Source: Cenarchaeum symbiont of Oopsacas minuta (GTDB lineage Archaea > Thermoproteota > Nitrososphaeria > Nitrososphaerales > Nitrosopumilaceae). Taken from it: a DNA stretch of 64,000 bases. Positions 44,666-54,673 of this stretch are shown here, one piece after another. How positions within the stretch are numbered: position 1 is the first letter of the stretch; every line of letters begins with the position of its first letter. Below the pieces are notes generated by a model. That model was not told where the DNA came from. It saw nothing but the letters and a program-made list of their open reading frames with translations, and did not search any database. The stretch lies in contig JAJIZT010000001.1 of NCBI GenBank assembly GCA_029948415.1, positions 397,429-461,428 of the forward strand, read 5' to 3'. The translations under genes and the position numbers were made by a program.

Positions 44666-47600
44666 ATGAATATGGATACCAAAGTATCACATCTTATTTC
44701 AAAGATGGGATTTGAGCATTCTACAGGAAAAAATACTACAATAGGTGGACAGCTAAAAAAAGAGTGGAATGCAATTCATTTTGATGCACATATTGGGATA
44801 TATCACATCACAATCCAGTCAAAGGATACTCTAAACATCGTTGTAAAAACATTATCAAGGATAGAACGGTACATTGCAATAGTTACTAGAGATAATGATT
44901 TAATGGTTTTAGTTAAAACTAAAAAAACAAGCTCTAAAAAGAAAGTCAAATTAGAAGATGTGATACACAAAATCAAATTAGATCATAAGACATATGATAA
45001 TCTCTCTAGAATATTATCAAAACATGCTAAATTTACATCAAATGTATTACAAGCAAATGCCAGTCTCCAACTTATTCTTAGAGAACTAGATACAATAAAC
45101 GAAGATTTCATAAACAGAGGTTTACTATCTACACATTTCCTGAAAACAAACATGATCACCATGATGAAAAAAAGAAAAAGGAATGTAATATTAGAAGGCG
45201 AGAATTTTTTTCCACATTTGAGTACCAAATATGAGGATGTAGAAAAAACTCTGGTAAATCTAGGACATCAGATCAAAAATATCGACACAGATACGATTAA
45301 TGTTGATGGAATGTCTGTGATATCCGTTGATTATCCAAATTTAGATCAAAGACACAAAGACCGAACTCCTACATTTGAAGCAGTAGCAATGCTCGAAAAA
45401 TCCGAATGGGTAGTGCTTACAAACGGCAAGACTTGGAGAATGTATTCGCAACATGCATCATCTGTCAGCACCGACTATCTTGAAATTGATTTGGATGGCA
45501 TTGCAGACAAGAGTGATTCAAGACTAAAGTATTTTGTTGCAATATTTGGTGCTTTTTCTCTAAAGAAAAAAGATGGAATTACCGATCTAATGTCATTGAT
45601 GAACGGTGGGAAAGATTATGCAGTTGAAATACAGAATGACATAAAGGAAAAGATTTTCAATGAAGGTTTATTCTTAAATCTAGTAAAAGCAGTATTAGAT
45701 TTTGATCCTACCATAAAATACACACATGCAGAGCTAACAAATGCGAAAGCACTTTCATTAAAGTTGCTATATCGACTATTATTCATTTTGTATGCTGAAT
45801 CAAGGGATCTTTTACCTGTAGATGATGCAGGATATCAGAGTATGGGCTTGCGTACTATTAGGGATGCAATTTCTACATATGAAAAAACTGGTGAAAGTAC
45901 TACATGCTGGACTCGCTTGAAAAAATTGTTTCATGCGATATCTGTCGGCGACTCAAAATCAAACCTTCCACAATACAACGGTAATCTGTTTGCAAATTCT
46001 GATTTAGATCTACTTGATAGAGTAAAAAACAAACATCTTGTACCTGCAATACTTGGATTAACAGAAATGAAAGGTAAAGGAATAGATTATTCAAACCTCC
46101 AAGTTAGACACCTTGGAACTATATATGAAGGCTTGTTGGAGTATATGGTAGTTCAGGCTACCACAAAGATGGTCATATACAAGGAACAGATACTTGATGC
46201 AAAATATACGGAAAATATGAAGGAAAAACCAAAAGGATTTGTTGGCAATGGCGAAATATATCTTACCATTGGTGGGTTTGCAAGAAAAAGCTCTGGCAGT
46301 TATTTTACTCCTCCACCTTTGGTAAAATTTCTAGTGCGTCAAGGTCTTAAAGATGTGCTAGAAAAACGTGAACAGCAATTTGATGAGATGATAAAAAATA
46401 GTAAAAACGTCAAATTACTTGAAGATATTCTACTCGATTTACAGATAATTGATCCATCAATGGGTTCTGGACATTTTCTTGTTGACGCAGTGGATCAAAT
46501 AACGCGTTGGGCAATGAATGTTATCCGCAGGCACCCAAATGCTCCAATAAATAAAGAAATAGACAAGATCATAAAGGATGTAATATCTGAAAATAAAAAG
46601 AAAAAAATAATAATAAACCCAGATTTGCTTACCGCAAACTCTATACTAAAAAGAATGATAATGAAGAGATGTATATACGGTGTAGACCTGAATCCTTTGT
46701 CTGTAGATCTTGCAAAGCTCTCCTTATGGTTGGATTCATTTACAATAGGTATGCCATTAACTTATCTTGATCATCATATAAAATGTGGAAATTCTTTGAT
46801 TGGGGTTCCTCCAAGACAACTCAATAAAACCATGGTAAATAAACAAAATACTTTAACTTCAGAATTAACTGTTCAATCCATGTTAAAAGATTTTACACTA
46901 GTTAGCAAAAAAGATGTAAAAAATATAACCCGTGCAGGCAATATGATGCAGAAAGTTAATTCTAGTACCGATTCTACCATAACGATGTTTACTTCTAGTC
47001 AAGAAACACACAAAACCATAGAAGAAACAATGATGGATTCAAAACATGTGCACGATCTAAAAATTGCACATATTATAAATGAAGAAATTCATGACGATAT
47101 GAAATATGATCTAGATTCTACTAGTACACAAAAAGCATCCAATCTCGCATATATGCATAATTTCTTTCATTGGGATTTGGAATTTCCAGATGCATTTTCA
47201 GATAAAAGATGGGGATTTGATCTTGTAATTGGCAATCCTCCATGGGACAAATTAAAACCAAAAGATAGTGAGTTTTTTTTACAACATGATCCCAATTTTG
47301 GTTCATCAAAAAATAAAATAAAAACAAATAAACAAAAGAACAAATTACTTGAAAATACATCAATTAAAAATATGTACGTACAATATGTAGATCATATTAA
47401 AAACCAGTCAAAATATTTTAAATCTGAATATAAACTTCAAGATAAAGGGGATATTGATCTATGGTTGCTTTTTACCGAAAGAATATTTGATCTTTGTACG
47501 GAAAATGGAATGGTATCTGTACTTTTACCATCAGGTATTATTGGTAGCCAAGGTGCACGTAAATTACGTGGTAAAATATTAGATAATAAAATAATTTCAT

Positions 47601-48733
47601 TATATGAATTTGAAAATAGGATGAAAATATTTGATATTCATAGTAGCTATAAATTTGTTTTATTAACAATGCAAAACAGCAATCCAACACCAGAATTCCC
47701 AGCTGCATTTTACTTGCATGATGCAAATTCATTAGATAAACACATTGAACAAGAGAAATTTCTATCAATGCCTGTAAAATTTATCAAAAATGCAAATCCA
47801 GAAAATATGACTATTTTTGAGCTACGGCATAAAAACGATGCTGAAATATTAAAACAAATTTATTCTCATAATAAAATATCTGATGGTTTTGATGATGGTA
47901 CAAAAATAAATTTTGTTCGAGAATTTGATCGTACGAATGATGCAAATTTATTTACCACAAATGGAAAAGGTTGGCCAGTCATAGAAGGAAAAAATATTCA
48001 TCAGTTTCAATACCTATTCACAAAAGCTGATCTTAGTATATCGAAAATGAATCTATCTGAAAAAATCACAAAAAAGTCATTATATGGAAATATGGGCACA
48101 AAGTTCATCAATTCATATCGTCTCATATATCGCATGGTTGCTAGTAGCACAAATCTAAGAACTATGATATCGTGCATCATTCCTCCAAGTAATGCTACTG
48201 CTCATTCTACTTCTATAATATTATTAACTAAAAATAATAAACCGATAATTGATTATGGTAAAATATTATATCTTGCAGGCATTTTTAATTCATTTGTTTT
48301 TGATTATATCATTAGATTCATGGTCGATGTGAATTTAAGCAGTTTTATTATAAAACAAGCTCCTATACCATGTTCAATATTTATTAATGATATAACAAAA
48401 CAAGCATGTAGACTATCATTATCTGAAAAGATATTTCACGAGTTGGCCATACAGCTAAAATTTAAAATTAAACACATATCAACACCAGCCGATCGAATAG
48501 ATACATTGGCCAAACTTGATGCACTAGTAGCGCATGCATATGGTCTAACAAGAGAACAATACAAACACATTATATCGACTTTTAAATTCGGTGAAGATCC
48601 TGACATGTATACGGCTAAAGAAATTATATTAAATAATAAAACATTAAAAAATCTATATGGTGAAGTACGAAAACGCGTTCTCAAACAATATGACTATATA
48701 TCTTTAGAATTATCACAGGAGATCAAAAAATGA
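44666..48733 (+). CDS. Large Eco57I/PglX-type adenine-specific DNA methyltransferase
   Basis: 1355 residues. The N-terminal third has a segment (TFEAVAMLEKSEWVVLTNGK) like the HsdR-N-type region of type IIG enzymes. The methyltransferase core follows: SSGSYFTPPPLVKFLV (about 543), motif I IDPSMGSGHFLVDAV (about 595), YGVDLNPLSVDLAKLSLW, and catalytic motif IV LVIGNPPWDKLKP (about 856). The last third resembles a target-recognition region. A TATA box (TTATATTAAA) precedes the ATG by about 25 bases. The gene starts a defence-like module with the next two genes. Confidence 0.92.
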   Translation: MNMDTKVSHLISKMGFEHSTGKNTTIGGQLKKEWNAIHFDAHIGIYHITIQSKDTLNIVVKTLSRIERYIAIVTRDNDLMVLVKTKKTSSKKKVKLEDVIHKIKLDHKTYDNLSRILSKHAKFTSNVLQANASLQLILRELDTINEDFINRGLLSTHFLKTNMITMMKKRKRNVILEGENFFPHLSTKYEDVEKTLVNLGHQIKNIDTDTINVDGMSVISVDYPNLDQRHKDRTPTFEAVAMLEKSEWVVLTNGKTWRMYSQHASSVSTDYLEIDLDGIADKSDSRLKYFVAIFGAFSLKKKDGITDLMSLMNGGKDYAVEIQNDIKEKIFNEGLFLNLVKAVLDFDPTIKYTHAELTNAKALSLKLLYRLLFILYAESRDLLPVDDAGYQSMGLRTIRDAISTYEKTGESTTCWTRLKKLFHAISVGDSKSNLPQYNGNLFANSDLDLLDRVKNKHLVPAILGLTEMKGKGIDYSNLQVRHLGTIYEGLLEYMVVQATTKMVIYKEQILDAKYTENMKEKPKGFVGNGEIYLTIGGFARKSSGSYFTPPPLVKFLVRQGLKDVLEKREQQFDEMIKNSKNVKLLEDILLDLQIIDPSMGSGHFLVDAVDQITRWAMNVIRRHPNAPINKEIDKIIKDVISENKKKKIIINPDLLTANSILKRMIMKRCIYGVDLNPLSVDLAKLSLWLDSFTIGMPLTYLDHHIKCGNSLIGVPPRQLNKTMVNKQNTLTSELTVQSMLKDFTLVSKKDVKNITRAGNMMQKVNSSTDSTITMFTSSQETHKTIEETMMDSKHVHDLKIAHIINEEIHDDMKYDLDSTSTQKASNLAYMHNFFHWDLEFPDAFSDKRWGFDLVIGNPPWDKLKPKDSEFFLQHDPNFGSSKNKIKTNKQKNKLLENTSIKNMYVQYVDHIKNQSKYFKSEYKLQDKGDIDLWLLFTERIFDLCTENGMVSVLLPSGIIGSQGARKLRGKILDNKIISLYEFENRMKIFDIHSSYKFVLLTMQNSNPTPEFPAAFYLHDANSLDKHIEQEKFLSMPVKFIKNANPENMTIFELRHKNDAEILKQIYSHNKISDGFDDGTKINFVREFDRTNDANLFTTNGKGWPVIEGKNIHQFQYLFTKADLSISKMNLSEKITKKSLYGNMGTKFINSYRLIYRMVASSTNLRTMISCIIPPSNATAHSTSIILLTKNNKPIIDYGKILYLAGIFNSFVFDYIIRFMVDVNLSSFIIKQAPIPCSIFINDITKQACRLSLSEKIFHELAIQLKFKIKHISTPADRIDTLAKLDALVAHAYGLTREQYKHIISTFKFGEDPDMYTAKEIILNNKTLKNLYGEVRKRVLKQYDYISLELSQEIKK

Positions 48734-49326
48734 GGCCAACTATAATTGATAATAAAGATATAAAGATGTATAATTTTGTATCTGAAAAAATCACAGCAAA
48801 CGATCAGCTCCGTATTGCCTCTGGATTCTTTAATGTAGGGGGATACTCGCTCTTATCAGATGCCATAGGTACATTGGTAAGCAAAGGTGGCAAGATACGT
48901 GTTATAATCGGAAGAGAATCCATAGAAAAACACAGTACCATAAATTATGTTGAAAAATCACTACATGAAGATATGGCCATTGCATTTGATGCATCTGGCG
49001 TAAGAACAGTAAATTCTCTCATATCCCTGATAACAAACAAAAAAATGGAATTTAGAAAATATACTGAAAAATTCCATCATGCAAAATGCTACATATTTGG
49101 ATCAAAAAATGACAATAATTCTGCCACTGCTATCGGTTCTAGCAATTTTACTAGGGCAGGCCTTACCGCAAATGTAGAGCTAAATCTAGTCACGTACGAA
49201 CCACCATCAATCGAATTATCTGAAAAATGGTTTGAGCAAAGATGGAAAGAATCTACAGATATTTCAAAGAACTTGTACACATATTGGAAGAATCAAAATT
49301 CGGCAAAGTCTTGGAACCCTATATGA
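48730..49326 (+). CDS. PLD-superfamily nuclease-like ORF
   Basis: 198 residues with the HKD-type motif HHAKCYIFGS (about residues 117-126) and GSSNFTRAGL. It overlaps the methylase by 4 bases (ATGA). Its end overlaps the helicase start by 85 bases in another frame. The frame of the last 30 residues departs from the usual sequence and the helicase frame (YFKELVHILEESKFG...PYMMYLK) continues the family pattern, so PLD and helicase seem to be one split protein. Confidence 0.85.
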   Translation: MRPTIIDNKDIKMYNFVSEKITANDQLRIASGFFNVGGYSLLSDAIGTLVSKGGKIRVIIGRESIEKHSTINYVEKSLHEDMAIAFDASGVRTVNSLISLITNKKMEFRKYTEKFHHAKCYIFGSKNDNNSATAIGSSNFTRAGLTANVELNLVTYEPPSIELSEKWFEQRWKESTDISKNLYTYWKNQNSAKSWNPI

Positions 49327-52004
49327 TGTATCTAAAGATACTCTATGAATATCACAAACAAAGAATACTCGACATGATCAACGCCAAAAAAGATTCAAAA
49401 CCATTACATGGGGCAAAACTTGCATCATTTCAAACAGACGCAGTGGTATCAGCAGTGCGCATTATACGAGAATATGGAGGAGTCATTATCGCAGATTCTA
49501 CTGGTCTTGGAAAGACGCACATTGCGATCGGATTGCTACGTAAACTAGCAGGATTGGAAGGTAAAAAAATCCTACTTTTGGCACCTGCTCAAATAATACG
49601 AAGCATGTGGACTAGTAAGCTTGATCAAGAAACTAGCATGAACATAAAGACGTTATCAATTGAAAATACTGGAAGTGGCAAATTTGATCCAACAGACTAT
49701 CACAAATATGATGCAGTATTGATAGATGAATCCCAAAACTTTCGAACCTACAACACCGCTCGTAGAATTGCAGTGATGAAGCTATTGCAATCTGGCAAAC
49801 CAAAAAACGTGATATTGATGACTGCCACGCCGATAAACAACCGGTTGCTAGACGTATATCATCAATTATCACTAATCACGGCAGGAGATGATTCTCATTT
49901 TGCTAGCATGGGCATATACGATATTTATAAGCACATTCGAAGCGCGGATCGTGAAAAAAACTTTGAAGATGGAGTTACACAGATGGTGCCACTGCTTGAT
50001 GAAATAATGGTTCGAAGAACTAGAAATGTTATCGCAAACAACTATCCAGATGAAAAAATAGCTGGTAAAAAATTAAAATTTCCAAAATCCACTCTCAGCC
50101 CAGTACATTATGATGTCGCAGATTCATACAAACAAGTATACCAAGACATAGTGAACGTGATGGAAAAAGTGGCACTAGTTCCATACAGGGTTGATTATTA
50201 CAAAAGGGATAAAACCGACAAAGAAAAAGAAAACATCGACGTTATTGCAAGACTACAGAAAATATTGCTTTTAAAGAGATTTGAATCATCACATAGAGCA
50301 GTTGAACTCAGCGTGAGCAACTTGTATAGACTGTATGATTATTTTGCCAAATCCATGAATGAGGGGAAATTCATCACAAGTAAGGCACTCCGAAAAATAT
50401 TGACCAAATATGGGACAGAGATTTCAAACGAGAAATTTGTAAATGCCATTATAGAAAACAAAGAACTCGTTGAATTTGATAGTGTCCAGTATGATACTAA
50501 CAGTATGCAGCAAGATCTAAAAGAAGACATGAAGATAATATCAAGACTACATAAAAAATTAAATGACATCGGTGGAATTGAAATCGATACATTTGATCCA
50601 AAATTGGAAAAATTATTTGAGACGATAGACAAGGAAAAAGCACTAGAATCTGAGAGCAAAAAAGTGATAATATTCACAGGATTTACAGATACTGCCAAGC
50701 ATATCTACAAACACATATGCAAAAGATATTCAAATTATAATATCGTACTAATGAGCGGTGATACGCATATGGGCACACGCGAAAAATATCTAAAACTTTT
50801 CTCCCCGCGCTCTAATATCATTATAGAAGACGAAGAAGATGAAAAACAGGTAATCCAGGATAAAATAGAATCAATATGGAAAACAATAGACGATCGTTTC
50901 ATACACGCACACAATAAAACAAAGCAGATTGACATACTAGTTTCTACTGATGTGCTCTCAGAGGGTCAAAACATACAGGATTGTAATTATGTGGTAAATT
51001 TTGATCTCCCGTGGAATCCAATGAGGATTGTACAAAGAGTGGGCAGGGTTGACCGACTAAACACAGAACACGATACGGTGCATTCGGTGGTGTTTTTTCC
51101 AAATATAGAACTAAATGACTTGTTACACCTTACTGAAAAACTTCAGACTAAAATCGGTAAAGCTGGAGCTACTGGAACTGAAAATTCGTTACTTGGAGAA
51201 CAGGCAACTCCAAGATCATTTAATGTTCTAGTACACCGGATATCGCAGGGGGATAAGACGGTCATGAACGACATAGCCCGGATGGCTGACATTCTACCTG
51301 AAAATGACACGATGGGTGTTCTTATGCGTTTCATCAAAGAAAAAGGTTCAGAATTTCTAAACGATATATCTTTTGGGAGACGTAGTGGTAAAAAAACCGA
51401 TGGCCCTACATCGCTTATCATGGTATATGGGCAGTCAAAACATAACAAAATACATGTAATAACATATGACTATGCCAAGGCTAGATATGAAAATGTAAAT
51501 AATTACACAAAATTATTTGCTGATATACAATGCGATTTTGACGAGGAGACCGTACTTCCTCTTTCTGATGAAGAAGCCATACGACAAATAAATATCATAG
51601 ATCTGAGTGCACGAGATTACATTGTAGACCATCTAAATGATACACTGTCCAAACATGGAGCCATAAAACGAAAGAGGTATCAAGAGAAATTATTGGGGAT
51701 CATAAACGATGGTTCAGAGCAAGGTCTAGTTCGTATGGACGATGATGTGTTTACTCGAGCGTACGACATACTTGCAAAAAGGAATCTAGAGGGATATGAA
51801 GAAGATTTTGAAAATATGATTGACACATACGTTGAGACACAAGATATGGATGAATTGTCAAAAGATTTAAAGAAATTCGTACGTGTTAACCGCATACAGG
51901 AACTAGAAAGGATACAGAAAAAAGACGTTTTGGCTGAAGAATTGACGTTTATTGGATGTGAGTTTCTAGTTGGAAAGCATCCATTTGATCTTCGAATTCA
52001 ATAA
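49242..52004 (+). CDS. SNF2/DEAD-like helicase of the methylase-PLD module
   Basis: 920 residues with Walker A ADSTGLGKTHIAIGL (about 87), LIDESQNFR (about 162), LMTATPINNR (about 194), then a second helicase domain with IFTGFTDTAKHIYKHI and VSTDVLSEGQNIQ, WNPMRIVQRVGRVDR (about 597). The C-terminal third is unrecognised. Such PLD-helicase proteins accompany large adenine methylases in DISARM/BREX-like anti-phage systems; this locus lacks the DUF1998 gene of DISARM. Confidence 0.9.
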   Translation: MERIYRYFKELVHILEESKFGKVLEPYMMYLKILYEYHKQRILDMINAKKDSKPLHGAKLASFQTDAVVSAVRIIREYGGVIIADSTGLGKTHIAIGLLRKLAGLEGKKILLLAPAQIIRSMWTSKLDQETSMNIKTLSIENTGSGKFDPTDYHKYDAVLIDESQNFRTYNTARRIAVMKLLQSGKPKNVILMTATPINNRLLDVYHQLSLITAGDDSHFASMGIYDIYKHIRSADREKNFEDGVTQMVPLLDEIMVRRTRNVIANNYPDEKIAGKKLKFPKSTLSPVHYDVADSYKQVYQDIVNVMEKVALVPYRVDYYKRDKTDKEKENIDVIARLQKILLLKRFESSHRAVELSVSNLYRLYDYFAKSMNEGKFITSKALRKILTKYGTEISNEKFVNAIIENKELVEFDSVQYDTNSMQQDLKEDMKIISRLHKKLNDIGGIEIDTFDPKLEKLFETIDKEKALESESKKVIIFTGFTDTAKHIYKHICKRYSNYNIVLMSGDTHMGTREKYLKLFSPRSNIIIEDEEDEKQVIQDKIESIWKTIDDRFIHAHNKTKQIDILVSTDVLSEGQNIQDCNYVVNFDLPWNPMRIVQRVGRVDRLNTEHDTVHSVVFFPNIELNDLLHLTEKLQTKIGKAGATGTENSLLGEQATPRSFNVLVHRISQGDKTVMNDIARMADILPENDTMGVLMRFIKEKGSEFLNDISFGRRSGKKTDGPTSLIMVYGQSKHNKIHVITYDYAKARYENVNNYTKLFADIQCDFDEETVLPLSDEEAIRQINIIDLSARDYIVDHLNDTLSKHGAIKRKRYQEKLLGIINDGSEQGLVRMDDDVFTRAYDILAKRNLEGYEEDFENMIDTYVETQDMDELSKDLKKFVRVNRIQELERIQKKDVLAEELTFIGCEFLVGKHPFDLRIQ

Positions 52005-52111
52005 CTTGTATCATATAACCTAGTCACTCATCTCAAAAACCTCCAAAAATATACATCCAATACAATGTTTTACACAGAATCTATCTAGACAAAGATATTT
52101 GATGGCCACTG

Positions 52112-52966
52112 TTACTTTGATTCGTATTTTGCAGCAGATGCAACCAAAGATGCATGTGCATTCGCTTTTTGTAAAATAGGTTTGATTGTATCTTTTGTAG
52201 GGTATCCAGACTCTGTAGAGAGTGCTCTTGCATGACTTGATGCTTTTGCAAGTATCTGTTTGATGTTCTCTGCAGTAACATATCCTGCTTTTATTGAAAG
52301 CGCTATTGCACTAGCATGTGCCTTTGCAAACTCTTCTCTAACTGCTTGTACATCTACTGTGAGATCTTTAGCACTGTACATTATGCCATCTTCTAGAGCA
52401 CTATTGAGAGTAATTCCTGCCTCTATGGGCTTTATGTCGAGTTTTGTCAATAGAGCCGCGATCTTTTCAGGTACCGGCTCGCCTTTTTTGACTGGAGTCG
52501 TCTCCTCTGTAATCCAAATGGTTCCTTGATCTATCTTTGTAGGTATCTTTGCTTCTTTAAAGTCTGTAAGCATGGGTCCTGGAGCCACACCAGTATTCTT
52601 TGGTGGTACGACCACATCAATACTGGCAATGTCGCCTCCTCTTGCAGGCATCATTATTTTGTTTTTTGATAATAGTACATTGAGTTTGAATGGAGACATG
52701 TTTGTAAACAACAAAAGGCATTGACCTCCAAGACGTTCTGCCATATCTTTTAGATTTGATTCTTTAAAGGCTTTTTTGATCACACGGTTTTTGACGCTTA
52801 AAAATTCTACCTCACCTAGAAGTTTTTTACGCAAGTCTAGTATCTGTGATGCTCTAACTTTTTCCATCTTTACAAGTGCCAAAACTTTATATTTTTTTGG
52901 AAGTTCTTGAGCTTGTTTGTATACCTGTACTTTTTTTGCAGGAAATACAGTACTATTTTCTCTCAT
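52112..52966 (-). CDS. rpl10: 50S ribosomal stalk protein P0 (L10)
   Basis: 284 residues: KYKVLALVKMEKVRASQILDLRKKL, VKNRVIKKAF, GGDIASIDVVVPPKNTGVAPGP, and MLTDFKEAKIPTKI. The C-terminus ends ASAAKYESK without the acidic LF-containing tail that many archaeal P0 proteins carry. It follows rpl1 after 2 bases. Confidence 0.95.
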   Translation of the reverse strand: MRENSTVFPAKKVQVYKQAQELPKKYKVLALVKMEKVRASQILDLRKKLLGEVEFLSVKNRVIKKAFKESNLKDMAERLGGQCLLLFTNMSPFKLNVLLSKNKIMMPARGGDIASIDVVVPPKNTGVAPGPMLTDFKEAKIPTKIDQGTIWITEETTPVKKGEPVPEKIAALLTKLDIKPIEAGITLNSALEDGIMYSAKDLTVDVQAVREEFAKAHASAIALSIKAGYVTAENIKQILAKASSHARALSTESGYPTKDTIKPILQKANAHASLVASAAKYESK

Positions 52967-52968
52967 CT

Positions 52969-53628
52969 CTAACCTTTTTTCCTAGCCTGTATGACTTGTT
53001 TTATTATTGGTCCCATTGTGGTCTTTACCAAAACTCTTTTGATATTCTTTTCACCGTTTGGTAGTTTCTTTTCAACAGCATTTATTATTACAAGCGCGTT
53101 TGCAACCAAGTCGGCATCATCCATTCCCTCGTTGCCGATCTTGCATGACATTGCAAGTGAACTACGAACTCTGACACGAACCGAAGAACGAAACCTATCA
53201 AGAAATGATTCGATTGGTGCATTGAATGGAACCGGTGTGGGCATCTTACCTCTAGGACCTAGTATCTGTCCTAAAACTTTGCCGACTAGAGGCATCAGTT
53301 TTGTATCTGCTAGAAAGAAATCATATCTGCCTACAAATTTACGGGATTCTCGTTTGTTTGTTCCAAGCTTGTTTAACTCGTCAGTATCAACAACCATGTC
53401 CGCCTTTGCAGTCTTTGCTTTTAGATTCATATCTCCTGTGGCCATGACGCATACTAGGGCAGGAGCACTAGTTTTTGGGAGCTGTATGATCTCGTTTATG
53501 GCAAAACCCTTTTTGACATCAATGTCTTTAAAGGTCATTATCAGATCTATAGATTGTTTGAATTTGAGCTTTTTTGAGCTCTCTTTTGCCTTTTTTATCA
53601 TCTTTAATACCTCTGACTCATTTACCAT
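52969..53628 (-). CDS. rpl1: 50S ribosomal protein L1 (uL1)
   Basis: 219 residues with RKFVGRYDFFLADTKLMP, VLGQILGPRGKMPTPV and the C-terminal TTMGPIIKQ. uL1 forms the mobile L1 stalk and in archaea represses its own operon by binding its mRNA. A TATA-like TTTTAAATAG (minus strand, 53648-53657) lies about 25 bases before the ATG. Confidence 0.97.
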   Translation of the reverse strand: MVNESEVLKMIKKAKESSKKLKFKQSIDLIMTFKDIDVKKGFAINEIIQLPKTSAPALVCVMATGDMNLKAKTAKADMVVDTDELNKLGTNKRESRKFVGRYDFFLADTKLMPLVGKVLGQILGPRGKMPTPVPFNAPIESFLDRFRSSVRVRVRSSLAMSCKIGNEGMDDADLVANALVIINAVEKKLPNGEKNIKRVLVKTTMGPIIKQVIQARKKG

Positions 53629-53683
53629 ACAACAAACCTCTTTTGCCTATTTAAAATCGTTTAGTGGCATCTCTTATACGGGC

Positions 53684-54166
53684 ATGCTTATTAACAAACA
53701 AAACATAATTCAAGCGATGCGCACATTTGACGATTTGGACAAAAACATACTCACAGAACTCTCAAAGGACAGCTCTATATCCATCCCTACCTTGGCTCAG
53801 AAACTCAATTCTAAACAATCTGTTCTATATAATAGAATAAAACGGCTACGTGATACAGGCGTTATCAAGAAATTTACCATACTAGTGGATGATAAAGTAT
53901 TGGGCGTGGGTGTAAAGGCAACGATCGGTATATCTAGAAACCCAAAGGCAAAGGCGGAGATTCACAAAGAGTTGGAATTGACAAAAGAGGTGGATGAGAT
54001 ATCCGAAGTGACTGGCAGATTTGATATAATGGTTCATGTTAGAGCAAAAAACCTTGAAGAGTTACATAATATAGTAATAGAAAAAATCGGCAAGATAAAC
54101 GGTATAAATGATACAGAGACGTTTATAGATCTACAAAAAACAGAAAAAAACCCAGACTTTACCTAG
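53684..54166 (+). CDS. Lrp/AsnC-family transcription regulator
   Basis: The protein has an HTH region (DDLDKNILTELSKDSSISIPTLAQKL, then VLYNRIKRLRDTGVIKKF) and a RAM domain (VDEISEVTGRFDIMVHVRA). It is on the opposite strand between rpl1 and rpl11. ATG at 53684 fits a TATA-like box about 30 bases upstream; ATG at 53717 is an alternative. The long frame upstream of 53684 is antisense to rpl1 and not coding. Confidence 0.9.
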   Translation: MLINKQNIIQAMRTFDDLDKNILTELSKDSSISIPTLAQKLNSKQSVLYNRIKRLRDTGVIKKFTILVDDKVLGVGVKATIGISRNPKAKAEIHKELELTKEVDEISEVTGRFDIMVHVRAKNLEELHNIVIEKIGKINGINDTETFIDLQKTEKNPDFT

Positions 54167-54645
54167 GCAAATTTTTCGTCCCATTTACCATCGTTTATCT
54201 CGGCGGTGATCTCTGCGGGAGTTTTACCTTCTATCTTTATGCCCAGTGTACGACACGTTCCTAGTACAGATTTTGCAACCGATTTTATCGACGTGGCATA
54301 AGAGCTATCAATCTTTGTCTTTGCCACTTTAACAACTGTGTCCATCTTTATATCTGAAACCCATTCGGTACCTGTGGTTCCAGATCCTTTTTGAATCCCA
54401 GCATCTTTTAGAATTAGAGCTGACGTGGATGGAATTCCAATCTCGATCTCCCATTTTTTTGTTTCAGTATAGACTGTAACAGTAACTGGAACTTTCATAC
54501 CTTCAAAGTCTTTTGTCTTTTCGTTGATTGCGTTTATGATCTCCATAATGTTTACACCAAGTGGACCTAGTGCAGGACCCAAAGGTGGACCTGCCGAGGC
54601 TGCACCTCCAGTAACAAGTGATGATATCTTTTGATTTTCTGCCAT
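54163..54645 (-). CDS. rpl11: 50S ribosomal protein L11 (uL11)
   Basis: 160 residues: GGAASAGPPLGPALGPLGVNIMEIINAIN and SVLGTCRTLGIKIEG. It forms the base of the stalk with P0. ATG at 54645 (MAENQKISS) is preferred to 54654. Convergent with the Lrp gene (4-base overlap). Confidence 0.97.
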   Translation of the reverse strand: MAENQKISSLVTGGAASAGPPLGPALGPLGVNIMEIINAINEKTKDFEGMKVPVTVTVYTETKKWEIEIGIPSTSALILKDAGIQKGSGTTGTEWVSDIKMDTVVKVAKTKIDSSYATSIKSVAKSVLGTCRTLGIKIEGKTPAEITAEINDGKWDEKFA

Positions 54646-54673
54646 TATAAACACAAACCAATGTACATGAGAT

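Noticed and set aside
52991-53683. Long plus-strand frame leading into the Lrp gene
   Set aside because: It is antisense to rpl1 along its whole length; the Lrp family sequence begins only at about 53684-53717.
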